Source: JAJTDS01 sp964202895 (lineage in GTDB: Bacteria > Pseudomonadota > Alphaproteobacteria > Rickettsiales > UBA1997). Taken from it: a stretch of DNA of 64,000 nt. Positions 23,029-31,628 of this stretch are shown one piece after another. Position numbers and translations under genes: made by a program. The stretch spans positions 62,001-126,000 of the forward strand of contig CAXNJM010000002.1 of the NCBI GenBank assembly GCA_964202895.1. The letters are read 5' to 3'. The notes under the pieces are model-generated. The model was not told the origin of the DNA. It ran no database searches and saw nothing but the letters and a program-made list of their open reading frames with translations. Each line of letters opens with the position of its first letter. The stretch's first letter is position 1.

Positions 23029-25281
23029 TTAATTTTTGATTGTAAAGTTAATATTAAAAGATCTTTGAGGTTTTAATAGAGAGCTTTGATTGTTCTCACT
23101 AATTGCAAAGCCTGAAGAAGAACAGCATCCCTCATATTTAATTGCAATGTTGCGAGTTATGTTTCTTTTGTTTGTTATATCGCGATTAATATTAAAATCA
23201 ACTGTAGTTTTTTTGCTAATTGGCATTGAAAATAGAAGGTTTGTTTGTTGAATCTCTTGATTGTTTTGAGTTGTTTTTTTGATTAACAAATAAGTTCCAT
23301 TGATAGTTAGTTTATATATTGCCGTTCCAATTATAACCTCATTAATATCGTTCTGATAATTTTTTTCGTTTAATTGAAAATTATAAGTTATATTAAGCCA
23401 GTTTTTTTTGTTATAATAAAGTTCGCCGACGATATTGGATTTAGAATTGGAGCTAAAACCTATAATACTAACATCTTGTAGTTTGTTGCTTTTTTTAATG
23501 CTTTGCCCAATGGATAATCTATATTCTCCGTCATTATTGAAGTAGGCCGTTCTAACTCCATAATTAAATCTTTTTCCAACTTCACTTCTATCAAAGCCTG
23601 CAATTCTATCGTTAAGAAAGAGGTTGCTTATTGTTAATTCCGAATTATTGCCATCTTCATTTGGTATTTCTTGAAACCTTGATTTAAAGGAGCTTACTAC
23701 AAAATTTGCCATTGGCTCAATAGTCAGGGTTCCGTTTTTGCTTCTTCGCAATAAAGGTAAGTGCCAAGATAAAGAGCCTTCTGGTTGATAGTTTATTGGG
23801 GATTTATCAAAATTTGTTTTATTATTTAAGCTGTTATTATCGTTTTTTAGATGATAAATATCTGATTCAAATTTTCCATTTAAAGAAAATAAATTTCCAT
23901 AAAAGTTGGCGGGAAGGTTGATTTCTGGAGCAATTGAAAGTCTTTGATAGCGTAATCCATCTGAGCGAGTCAGGTTTGTATAATTGCTATTTAGTAATAA
24001 TTTTTCTTTGAATAGCAACGGCTTGGTTTCGATGTGCGATTCTATCGTTGGTAAGATGGTGGGTGTGTTGTTAGTGTTTTTGCCATATTCTAACTCCTGA
24101 AAATTAATTGCTGTAATGTTGTGATAGCTTCTTTGATATATATAGTCAAAATTTGCTTTTGAAACCGAGTAATTTGTGTAGTCGTAATAGTAATCCCTTA
24201 AATAATTTGAATCCGAAAGGCGATTAATTGAAAAATTCGCTCCAATGTTTTTTGTAAAATCAAAAGATCCGAGCCCTTTTATTCTCCAGCGATAATTGCT
24301 TTGGGTTCGATTTCTTGCTATAGTATCTTGGGAGTCTTGAATTTTATTATTTGCTAACTCGCCTTCAAGCATATATCTTCCAAATGAAGATAGGTGTTCA
24401 AACTTATTATTGAGGATTATTTGTCCGGAAATTGAATATAAGTGCGGAGTAATGGTTAGCTCTTTATCTTCTGATATAGCTATATAATATGGAGTTATCA
24501 AGCCTATTCCAAAGCGATTGTTTTTGGTATAAGAAGGGCTCAAGAAGCCACTTTTTCTTTGATTTCCAGGCAGTGGAATTTTTAAATAAGGTATGTAAAA
24601 TACGGGAACCTTATAAAAATTAATGATTGCTCCTTTTATGGCTAATGAAGATTCTTTTTTATCAATTTTGATCGTGGATGAATCGATTGAAATTAAATCT
24701 TTGTCAAATTTTTCTAACTTATTTTCAATGTCAATTAATGGATTGGGACATAGCGATATTATTGCTTTTTCTAATATTGTGACATTTTTATTTTCTCTTA
24801 TTATTTTAGGAGATATTAAAAATGAGCCATTATTTATTATTATTTGGGCATTGTTAAAACTTCCAGCGGAAAAATCTTCTTTCATTTCAGCACTTTCTGC
24901 ATAAACATTCCCAACTTCAATATTTTGAATTTTGATATTATCTTTAACTTCAAATCGATTTGTATTTTTATCGTAAATTACCTTATCTGCATAAATGATT
25001 GCATTATTTCTTAGCAATTCAACATTGCCACTGGCATTTATTTTATTTGAATTTGCATCTCCATCAATCTTGTCGGCAATAATTTTTATAGGTAAAGAAC
25101 TTGGCTCTGCTTTTGAGTTGCTTTGTGATTTAATTTTATTTTTAGCGATTGCAAGGTTGCCAGAATTGAAAAAAACAAGAATTGACAAGAGGATCAGTGT
25201 GTTGTAAATAAATAATCTATTTTTAGGGATTTTGATTATATTTATATTGTTGTTTCTTTTAATTTTATTTGGGATTAACAC
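23029..25281 (-). CDS. lptD: LPS-assembly outer-membrane protein LptD
   Basis: This 750-aa protein has an N-terminal signal-anchor-like segment (about 25-45). An OstA/LptA-like beta-jellyroll follows (about 65-180; ADKIDGDANSNKINASGNVEL). The C-terminal part is a long beta-barrel with many alternating Tyr/Asn-rich strands. The cysteine pattern of the family is kept: one early cysteine in ISLCPNP and a CC pair near the C-terminus (EGCCSSSG). LptD inserts lipopolysaccharide into the outer leaflet. Together with kdsB it argues that this organism makes LPS. Confidence 0.93.
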   Translation of the reverse strand: MLIPNKIKRNNNINIIKIPKNRLFIYNTLILLSILVFFNSGNLAIAKNKIKSQSNSKAEPSSLPIKIIADKIDGDANSNKINASGNVELLRNNAIIYADKVIYDKNTNRFEVKDNIKIQNIEVGNVYAESAEMKEDFSAGSFNNAQIIINNGSFLISPKIIRENKNVTILEKAIISLCPNPLIDIENKLEKFDKDLISIDSSTIKIDKKESSLAIKGAIINFYKVPVFYIPYLKIPLPGNQRKSGFLSPSYTKNNRFGIGLITPYYIAISEDKELTITPHLYSISGQIILNNKFEHLSSFGRYMLEGELANNKIQDSQDTIARNRTQSNYRWRIKGLGSFDFTKNIGANFSINRLSDSNYLRDYYYDYTNYSVSKANFDYIYQRSYHNITAINFQELEYGKNTNNTPTILPTIESHIETKPLLFKEKLLLNSNYTNLTRSDGLRYQRLSIAPEINLPANFYGNLFSLNGKFESDIYHLKNDNNSLNNKTNFDKSPINYQPEGSLSWHLPLLRRSKNGTLTIEPMANFVVSSFKSRFQEIPNEDGNNSELTISNLFLNDRIAGFDRSEVGKRFNYGVRTAYFNNDGEYRLSIGQSIKKSNKLQDVSIIGFSSNSKSNIVGELYYNKKNWLNITYNFQLNEKNYQNDINEVIIGTAIYKLTINGTYLLIKKTTQNNQEIQQTNLLFSMPISKKTTVDFNINRDITNKRNITRNIAIKYEGCCSSSGFAISENNQSSLLKPQRSFNINFTIKN

Positions 25282-25290
25282 ATTTATTTG

Positions 25291-26862
25291 TTAAATCAAA
25301 TTTAACTTGATTACCTTTCTTCTTTTTGAGAGGAATTTTAGATACAGAGCTATCATCATTCTTGTTAGAAGAATGGCTGAAAACATTGATGCTAGAATGC
25401 CAATTGAAAGAGTTACTGCGAAGCCTTTTACAGAACCGCTACCAAAGGCATAAAGAAAAAATGCCACAATAAGTGTAGTTATATTTGAGTCTGCAATGGT
25501 TCTGAAAGCTTGCGAGAAGCCTTGCTCTATGGCGATAATAGGTTTTTGTTTAGATCTAAGCTCTTCTTTTATTCTTTCGAAAATCAAAACATTGGCATCG
25601 ACAGCCATGCCCATTGTTAAAACTATTCCAGCTATTCCTGGTAAAGTCAATGTTGCTCCAATCATTGAAAGTATGGTTATTATGGCTGTTACATTTATTA
25701 TCATTGCGATATTTGCGAATAATCCAAATAGACCGTAGAAAGTTATCATAAATATAGCGACGAAAATAATGCCCGCTACCGAAGCTATTGCTCCTTGTTT
25801 AATTGAGTCTTGACCAAGCGATGGGCCAATGGTTCTTTCTTCAATTATCTTAAGGGGAGCTGGCAGTGCTCCTGCCCTTAATAGTAAGGCTACTTGCGTT
25901 GCTTCTTTAATTGTAAATGAGCCGGAAATAATGCCGGAACCTTGATTAATTACAGAGTTTATTCTAGGTGCGGTAACGACTTTATTGTCAAGGACAACGG
26001 CAAAGAATCTGCCGATATTTTCTTTGGTAATTTGAGCAAATTTTTTGGCTCCAATATTGTTAAAGCGAAAGGCAACGGCAGGCTCCCCTTGATAATAGGT
26101 TGGGTTTGCACTTATTAAAAGCTCACCACCTAATATTATAGGTTTTTCTATTGAATATGGGTTTCCTTCATTGTCATAAATTGTTTCGGTGTTTATGGAG
26201 GATGATATTACTAAAGAATTGTCAATAGTTTTTTCGCTAACGAAATGAAAAGACATCTTGGCTGTTCTTCCAATTATTTCTTTAAGGTTTTGGTTATCGA
26301 GATTTTTATTGCTTGTATCTGATTGAGGAACTTGCAATAAAATTTGACTATCGCCTTGAGGCTGAATCGTTGGTTCTTTGGTGCCATTTTCATCAATTCT
26401 TCTTCGTAGTATTTCTATTGATTGCTTGACTAGATTCTTCTTCATTTCAGAAATTTCTGCATTTGAAAAAGAAAGCTGTATTTTGTTTTCTGAATGTTTT
26501 ATGTCAATTTTAGGGTAATTTTTCTTGATTATTTTGATTGCTTCTTCCGAATCTTTAGTTTCATTTACTGTGATTATTAGCTTATCGCCTGCGATTTCGT
26601 GGGTTATTTTTATAGCACCATCACGAAGTAGATTTTTAATGTCCTCTTTGAGGTTTTCTAATTGCTCTTGAATATATTGATTAAATCCTACTTCTAATAG
26701 CAAATGCGACCCACCTCTTAAATCAAGGCCTAGACCAACTTTGCTATGCGGTATTTTTTCTAATATTTTGCTATTTCTAAAAAAGGAAGGTAGAGAGAAA
26801 AAGATTGCTGATATAGCGATTAAAGTAATTAAAAAGATTTTTGTTTTCGAGAATTTAAGCAT
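25291..26862 (-). CDS. secD: Protein translocase subunit SecD
   Basis: This 523-aa protein has one N-terminal span, the periplasmic P1 region starting LGLDLRGGSHLLLEV, and a C-terminal bundle of five spans. The bundle carries TMGMAVDANVLIFERIKEEL. SecD with SecF uses the proton gradient to help pull exported proteins across the inner membrane. secF does not follow; lptD comes 9 bases after. yajC is 10 bases upstream, the usual yajC-secD order. Confidence 0.96.
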   Translation of the reverse strand: MLKFSKTKIFLITLIAISAIFFSLPSFFRNSKILEKIPHSKVGLGLDLRGGSHLLLEVGFNQYIQEQLENLKEDIKNLLRDGAIKITHEIAGDKLIITVNETKDSEEAIKIIKKNYPKIDIKHSENKIQLSFSNAEISEMKKNLVKQSIEILRRRIDENGTKEPTIQPQGDSQILLQVPQSDTSNKNLDNQNLKEIIGRTAKMSFHFVSEKTIDNSLVISSSINTETIYDNEGNPYSIEKPIILGGELLISANPTYYQGEPAVAFRFNNIGAKKFAQITKENIGRFFAVVLDNKVVTAPRINSVINQGSGIISGSFTIKEATQVALLLRAGALPAPLKIIEERTIGPSLGQDSIKQGAIASVAGIIFVAIFMITFYGLFGLFANIAMIINVTAIITILSMIGATLTLPGIAGIVLTMGMAVDANVLIFERIKEELRSKQKPIIAIEQGFSQAFRTIADSNITTLIVAFFLYAFGSGSVKGFAVTLSIGILASMFSAILLTRMMIALYLKFLSKRRKVIKLNLI

Positions 26863-26872
26863 TTTCTAAAAT

Positions 26873-27289
26873 TTATTTCTTTAAAAGCTTTTTACTTTTT
26901 TCAGTTTTGCTTGATTTTTCAATTTTACTTTTATCAATAAAGACTTCTGTAATATGATTTTTAGCGATTTTGATTATTAAATTATCGGAAATTTCTAAGT
27001 CAAAAAAAGAATTTTTATCGGGATTAGATTTTATTTTGCCGATAATTCCGCTAGTTGTAACAACTACTTCTCCAATTTTAAGATTATTTATCGTCTCTTG
27101 ATGTTGGCGATGTTTCTTGCTTTGCGGGCGAATAATAAAAAAGTAAAATATTACAAAAATTAAAATCAAAGGAATAAAATTTGCAGGAGCAAAGTTGTTT
27201 TCTTCCGTTGTTTGTGGAGCAGGCTTTTCTATTGATTTACCAGCGACTAAGGAGTTAGTTTCGCTGTTTTTATTGAAATCTTCTGACAT
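26873..27289 (-). CDS. yajC: Preprotein translocase subunit YajC
   Basis: This 138-aa single-span protein has a disordered N-terminal 35 residues, then the hydrophobic span (FIPLILIFVIFYFFIIRPQSKK) and the conserved cytoplasmic part (NNLKIGEVVVTTSGIIGKI). It associates with SecDF at the translocon. The N-terminal tail is longer than in E. coli. It precedes secD directly. Confidence 0.93.
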   Translation of the reverse strand: MSEDFNKNSETNSLVAGKSIEKPAPQTTEENNFAPANFIPLILIFVIFYFFIIRPQSKKHRQHQETINNLKIGEVVVTTSGIIGKIKSNPDKNSFFDLEISDNLIIKIAKNHITEVFIDKSKIEKSSKTEKSKKLLKK

Positions 27290-27318
27290 TGTTTAACTGA
27301 TTTATTCTTTTAAGGGTT

Positions 27319-27340
27319 GCTTTCTAACTAGCTAGAAAGC
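27319..27340. other. Hairpin over the rpmG stop codon
   Basis: GCTTTCTA (27319-27326) and TAGAAAGC (27333-27340) form a perfect 8-bp stem with a 6-base loop that spans the L33 stop. On the rpmG-yajC strand no U-run follows. A transcript-stabilising or processing hairpin is therefore more likely than a terminator. Confidence 0.35.
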
Positions 27341-27522
27341 TTTTGTTCTTTGAATTCAACGTGTTTACGAACTACAGGATCATACTTGCTGAAAAGCATT
27401 TTGTCTGTTTTTTGTTTTGGGTTGCGACGAGCAAGGTAGAAATAGCCAGTTCCAGCGGTGCTAACCATTTTAAATAAGATAGAGCTTCTTTTTGATTTTG
27501 AAGCTTTAGGTTTTCCAGCCAT
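27328..27522 (-). CDS. rpmG: 50S ribosomal protein L33
   Basis: This 64-aa protein contains the family pattern KMVSTAGTGYFYLARRNPK, KYDPVVRKHVEFKE. It has a basic N-terminal extension of about 12 residues and no zinc-binding cysteines. It is first in the rpmG-yajC-secD-lptD-rlmN-tsaE-tlpA run. The 214 bases between it and the divergent folD are AT-rich and hold no clear signal. Confidence 0.95.
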   Translation of the reverse strand: MAGKPKASKSKRSSILFKMVSTAGTGYFYLARRNPKQKTDKMLFSKYDPVVRKHVEFKEQKLSS

Positions 27523-27736
27523 ATGAATGAAATTTTAAGTGTTTATATTAATTTACTTGATATATTGATTTTGTAGTAATCAACTTACTAAAAATGAAAT
27601 ATTTCAAAAACTGCTTTTAAAAAGTCAATAATTTTTAACATAATATTTTTTTAGTCAAGAAAAACAAATAACTTTATTTTTAAAAAAAAATATTTAATTT
27701 TTGTTTTTAATATTTTCAAAAATAACTCTAAAATAA

Positions 27737-28666
27737 ATGACAAATAATAAAAGCCCTAAGATTATTGACGGCAAGGCCATTGCTGATAATATCAAAAATG
27801 AAATTGCTCAACAAGTTAAGGAGATTAAGCAAAAATTTTCTATTACTCCTACATTAGCGGTTATACTGGTTGGAAGCGATCCAGCTAGTGAAGTTTATGT
27901 TGGAAATAAAGAAAAATCTGCTCATTTTGTAGGCATGAATTCAATGCAGTTTAAATTTTCTGACGATATTAATGAAATTGATTTAATTAAAAAAATCAAT
28001 GAACTTAATTCTGATAATAATGTTCATGGAATATTGGTGCAGTTACCTTTGCCTAAGCATATAGATTCAAAAAATGTAATTAAAGCAATTGATTCAACAA
28101 AAGATGTTGATGGTTTTAATATAATAAATGTGGGTAAATTATCGGTTGGAGAGTTAGAGGGTGAAGATTCGGCGATAATTCCTTGCACTCCTCTTGGTTG
28201 TTTGCACTTAATTAAAGATGCAATTTCTAAATCCTCTACTTATAGCACCTTAGTTGGTTTAAAGGCATTGGTAATTGGCACTTCAAATATAGTGGGCAGA
28301 CCAATGGCAAGGCTTTTGATGTTAGAGGGTTGTACGGTTACAATTGCTAATCGCTCAACAAGAGACTTAAAATCCGAGTCTTTACTTGCCGATATAGTAA
28401 TATCAGCAACTGGAGTTCCAAACCTAATAGATGCTTCAATGATAAAAAAAGATGCAATAATTATTGATGTTGGAATTAATCGTATTAATGTTGATGGGAA
28501 TAAAACCAAAATAGTAGGTGATGTTAATTTTGAATCTGCAATTACCGTTGCCTCTTCAATAACCCCAGTTCCTGGTGGAGTTGGGCCAATGACAATAGCT
28601 TACTTATTAAAAAATACCCTTAAATGTTGTTTAAAAATAATCAATAAAAGCTCTAAAATCAATTAA
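27737..28666 (+). CDS. folD: Bifunctional methylenetetrahydrofolate dehydrogenase/cyclohydrolase
   Basis: This 309-aa protein has the Y54-x3-K58 catalytic pair in EVYVGNKEK, QLPLPKH, DVDGF, and the NADP-binding IGTSNIVGRP. The C-terminal TPVPGGVGPMTIAYLL is also present. It interconverts methylene-, methenyl- and formyl-tetrahydrofolate for purine and formyl-Met synthesis. It is slightly longer than usual near residues 150-170. Its stop lies within a 19-base tandem repeat. Confidence 0.97.
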   Translation: MTNNKSPKIIDGKAIADNIKNEIAQQVKEIKQKFSITPTLAVILVGSDPASEVYVGNKEKSAHFVGMNSMQFKFSDDINEIDLIKKINELNSDNNVHGILVQLPLPKHIDSKNVIKAIDSTKDVDGFNIINVGKLSVGELEGEDSAIIPCTPLGCLHLIKDAISKSSTYSTLVGLKALVIGTSNIVGRPMARLLMLEGCTVTIANRSTRDLKSESLLADIVISATGVPNLIDASMIKKDAIIIDVGINRINVDGNKTKIVGDVNFESAITVASSITPVPGGVGPMTIAYLLKNTLKCCLKIINKSSKIN

Positions 28667-28707
28667 ATCCCCTAAAATTAATTAAATCCCCTAAAATCAA
28701 TTAAACC
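28652..28707 (+). repeat. 19-bp tandem repeat across the folD stop codon
   Basis: Almost three copies of CCTAAAATCAATTAAATC run from 28652 to 28707 with period 19 (one C/T change in copy 2). The first copy encodes the last residues and stop of folD; the others fill the gap to the next gene. This looks like slippage expansion. Confidence 0.8.
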
Positions 28708-28718
28708 ATTGTCGTTTT

Positions 28719-29411
28719 ATGAAAAAAAAATTATTATTAAATCAAATAATTAGCAAAACTAAAAAATTTTCGATTATCGCTCTTGTAAAAAATAACATTC
28801 GTTTATCGGTTATTTTTGTTGCCATATTGTCAATATTGGCTTTAATATCAATATTTTGTAGTTTTTATCAAAAATCTCAAAATGAAAAATACTCAGCTTT
28901 GCTATTTGAGGCTATTGCTAAATCTAAACAGGGTCAAATAGAAGAGGCGAAAATTGCCTTTAAAGAAATCTCCAATTCTTATTTTTCCGGTTCGACAAAA
29001 CCAATTGCAAAGCTAAATTATGCAAATTTATTGCTTTCTCAAAATAAAATCGATGAAGCAAAGCAAGTTTATCTAGAAATTAATCAGTCAAGAAGCGGTG
29101 AATTTATTAAAGATCTTGCGGGTTTTTTATATGTAAAAATTATTGTTCAAGACGAGAAATCTGCATCCAATCAACAGGCAATTAAAGATATAGAAAAAAT
29201 TGAAAATAAAAACAAAAACTTTAAATATCAAATAATTGAGCAAAAAGCTAATTTGGCAATTATTCAGCAAAATTTAGACCTTGCCTTCAAGGCCCTTACT
29301 CAAATTGAGAATGCTAAAGATTCTTCGCAAACCTTAAAAGAAAGAGCAAAAGAAAAATTGCAAGTAATTTTTGCTAAAGGCTATAAATCAAATAATCAAG
29401 CAAGTAAATAA
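28719..29411 (+). CDS. YfgM-like membrane-anchored TPR protein
   Basis: This 230-aa protein has one span near residues 28-50 and a periplasmic TPR-like helical region (SKQGQIEEAKIAFKEIS, NKIDEAKQVYLEI). YfgM is an ancillary subunit of the SecYEG translocon and periplasmic chaperone network. The start codon of the BamB-like gene overlaps its stop (ATG at 29411), the same yfgM-bamB order known from other proteobacteria, which supports the assignment. Confidence 0.8.
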   Translation: MKKKLLLNQIISKTKKFSIIALVKNNIRLSVIFVAILSILALISIFCSFYQKSQNEKYSALLFEAIAKSKQGQIEEAKIAFKEISNSYFSGSTKPIAKLNYANLLLSQNKIDEAKQVYLEINQSRSGEFIKDLAGFLYVKIIVQDEKSASNQQAIKDIEKIENKNKNFKYQIIEQKANLAIIQQNLDLAFKALTQIENAKDSSQTLKERAKEKLQVIFAKGYKSNNQASK

Positions 29412-30766
29412 TGTCAAAAATTGTTCTTTTTATCTTACTAAGTACAGTCTTTTTAACCATTGGCTGTGCTCGAAATAAAAAAACACAATCCATCGATCCG
29501 CAATCGATTGTTAGCTTGTCAACATCGATAAAAATAGATGACGAGCTTAAAGACACTAAAATAGATATTCCTAAGCAAAAAACAGTTAAATTTTGGCCTA
29601 TAAATATTCAAATGGATCTTGATATTGAAAATATCCACAAGACATTTGAGTATAAAAAAGAATTGCCCGACATCAAAAAATCGATAGTTTATTCTAAATT
29701 TTCTATTAATAAATCTAATAATGTTGGTTCTGTAGCTATAATAGACAAAGATATTGCTTTTTATTTAGAGCCTTCTGGTCACTTGGTCGCCATTAGTTTA
29801 GAAAGTAAAAAAATTAATTGGCGAAAAAAAGTTTTTAAAAAAATTAATGTCGCCTATCGCTATCCTAAAATTGGCGAAAATCAAGAAGTGATTTTTTCTA
29901 TTATAGGAGATAATCAAGTTGTCGCAAATCGCAAAAAAGATGGTTTAGAGCTGTGGCGAAAAGAAATTTCTGCAATTCCAATTGCGACCCCGATAGCCAA
30001 TCAAAATATGCTGTTAATTCTTACTAACGATAAGCTTTATTGCTTAAACTCTAACACTGGCGAAATAATATGGACTCATTCCGCCTCCACAAGCTCTCTT
30101 AACTTAGTTGGGAGCTCTGCTCCAATTATATTTCAAGATTTTGTTATTGTTGGATATAGTTCTGGAGAAGTTTATAAGTTAAATATCGCAAATGGTGAGG
30201 TGAGGTGGTCTAGAAATCTAAATATAAAAATTGCCAACAGCTCTAATTTTTATCTTAATGATATTGATGCGAATATCGTATTAAAAGATGGTGCTATTTA
30301 TGTGGCTTCTAATAACGGCATTTTAAATGCTTTTAACTTAGAAAATGGCGAGAATTTATGGAGTAAGGCCTTATTTAATAATGTTGAATCCGAACTTTTT
30401 TATATTGGCAGTGCTTCTAGCTTCTGGTTGGCGGGCGGTTTTATATACAGCATTAATAGCGAAAATCAATTAATAATTATCGAGAAGAAAGGCGGTAAAA
30501 TTAAGCAGATATTCAGCCTTCCTCATTTTAAAAATCCCAAAAAACCGCAGACTAAAATTATTTATAATGGCCTTGTTATGGCGGGCGATAAAATAATAAT
30601 TTCTAATGTCGATGGTGATTTTATTATTTACAACCCATTAGATAATAAAATAGAATATTCTTATATTGGTGGTTTTAAAAATAATCATGCACCAATTGTT
30701 GTTGATAATAAAATATATACCAGCTTCTCCAATCATTTATTCACTGGGCTTGCTGTCTTGTGGTAA
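29411..30766 (+). CDS. bamB: BamB-like outer-membrane assembly lipoprotein
   Basis: This 451-aa protein begins with a lipoprotein signal (TVFLTIGC; lipidated cysteine about residue 19). It continues as a beta-propeller with PQQ-like repeats such as LYCLNSNTGEIIWTH, VYKLNIANGEVRWSR and LNAFNLENGENLWSK. BamB is the scaffold lipoprotein of the BAM complex that inserts outer-membrane proteins. Translational overlap with the yfgM-like gene supports the call. It is somewhat longer than E. coli BamB because of an N-terminal linker of about 80 residues. Confidence 0.86.
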   Translation: MSKIVLFILLSTVFLTIGCARNKKTQSIDPQSIVSLSTSIKIDDELKDTKIDIPKQKTVKFWPINIQMDLDIENIHKTFEYKKELPDIKKSIVYSKFSINKSNNVGSVAIIDKDIAFYLEPSGHLVAISLESKKINWRKKVFKKINVAYRYPKIGENQEVIFSIIGDNQVVANRKKDGLELWRKEISAIPIATPIANQNMLLILTNDKLYCLNSNTGEIIWTHSASTSSLNLVGSSAPIIFQDFVIVGYSSGEVYKLNIANGEVRWSRNLNIKIANSSNFYLNDIDANIVLKDGAIYVASNNGILNAFNLENGENLWSKALFNNVESELFYIGSASSFWLAGGFIYSINSENQLIIIEKKGGKIKQIFSLPHFKNPKKPQTKIIYNGLVMAGDKIIISNVDGDFIIYNPLDNKIEYSYIGGFKNNHAPIVVDNKIYTSFSNHLFTGLAVLW

Positions 30767-30811
30767 ATTTTTTAAATATTAATATGCAATTAAATTCAAC
30801 TATATTTTACG

Positions 30812-31606
30812 ATGCAAAATGAATTTGCTGTTGATAGCCATTGTCATCTAGACCTTCTTGAGAAGGATGGCTATAATATTGATGTTGTTGTTGCTGATGC
30901 CATAAAATCAGGAGTCAAAATCATGCAAACCATCTGCACGAATTTTGATGATTTAGATAAGTTGATTGCTTATAGCAATAAATATGATGAGGTTTACAAT
31001 TCAGTGGGCCTTCATCCTTGTAATGTAAATAAAGAAAATATCCTTAAGGCAGAGGATATGTTAAAGTTATGCAATAAAAGCCCTAAAATTATAGGAATTG
31101 GCGAGACGGGTCTTGATTTTTATCATCAAAACGATAATCATTTATTGCAAAAGCAAAGTTTTTTGAGTCATATTGAATTATCTCAAAATACTCAATTGCC
31201 GTTAATAATACATAGTCGTAATGCCGATAAAATGATGATTGATATTTTAAAAAGCGAACAAAAAAACTTTAAATTCCCAGCCTTGTTGCATTGTTTTTCT
31301 AGTTCGGCAGAGCTTGCAAATATTGCAATTGACCTTGATATAAAAATTTCTGTTGCCGGAATAGTAACTTTTAAAAATGCCAAAGAATTGCAAGATATAA
31401 TCAAAAATGTTCCTTTAGAATATCTAATGATAGAAACTGACTCCCCTTATCTAGCTCCAGTTCCACATAGAGGGCAAGTCAATCAGCCTGCCTTTGTAAT
31501 TGAGGTTGCTAAAATGATTGCGGTAATTAAAAATCTAGATCTAGCAACCATATTATCTCAAACCACGAGTAATTTTTTGAGTATTTTCAAGAAAGTGGTT
31601 TTGTGA
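30812..31606 (+). CDS. tatD: TatD family metal-dependent hydrolase
   Basis: This 264-aa TIM-barrel hydrolase has metal ligands in DSHCHLD (H10, H12), IGETGLDFY, LIIHSRNA, LLHCFS and ETDSPYLAPVPHRG. Members are Mg-dependent nucleases or deacylases; the TatD/YcfH subgroup is the best fit. The usual operon partners (metG, holB) are not adjacent; murD follows 22 bases later. Confidence 0.93.
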   Translation: MQNEFAVDSHCHLDLLEKDGYNIDVVVADAIKSGVKIMQTICTNFDDLDKLIAYSNKYDEVYNSVGLHPCNVNKENILKAEDMLKLCNKSPKIIGIGETGLDFYHQNDNHLLQKQSFLSHIELSQNTQLPLIIHSRNADKMMIDILKSEQKNFKFPALLHCFSSSAELANIAIDLDIKISVAGIVTFKNAKELQDIIKNVPLEYLMIETDSPYLAPVPHRGQVNQPAFVIEVAKMIAVIKNLDLATILSQTTSNFLSIFKKVVL

Positions 31607-31628
31607 TTAACGATTAATTTAATTTGCA

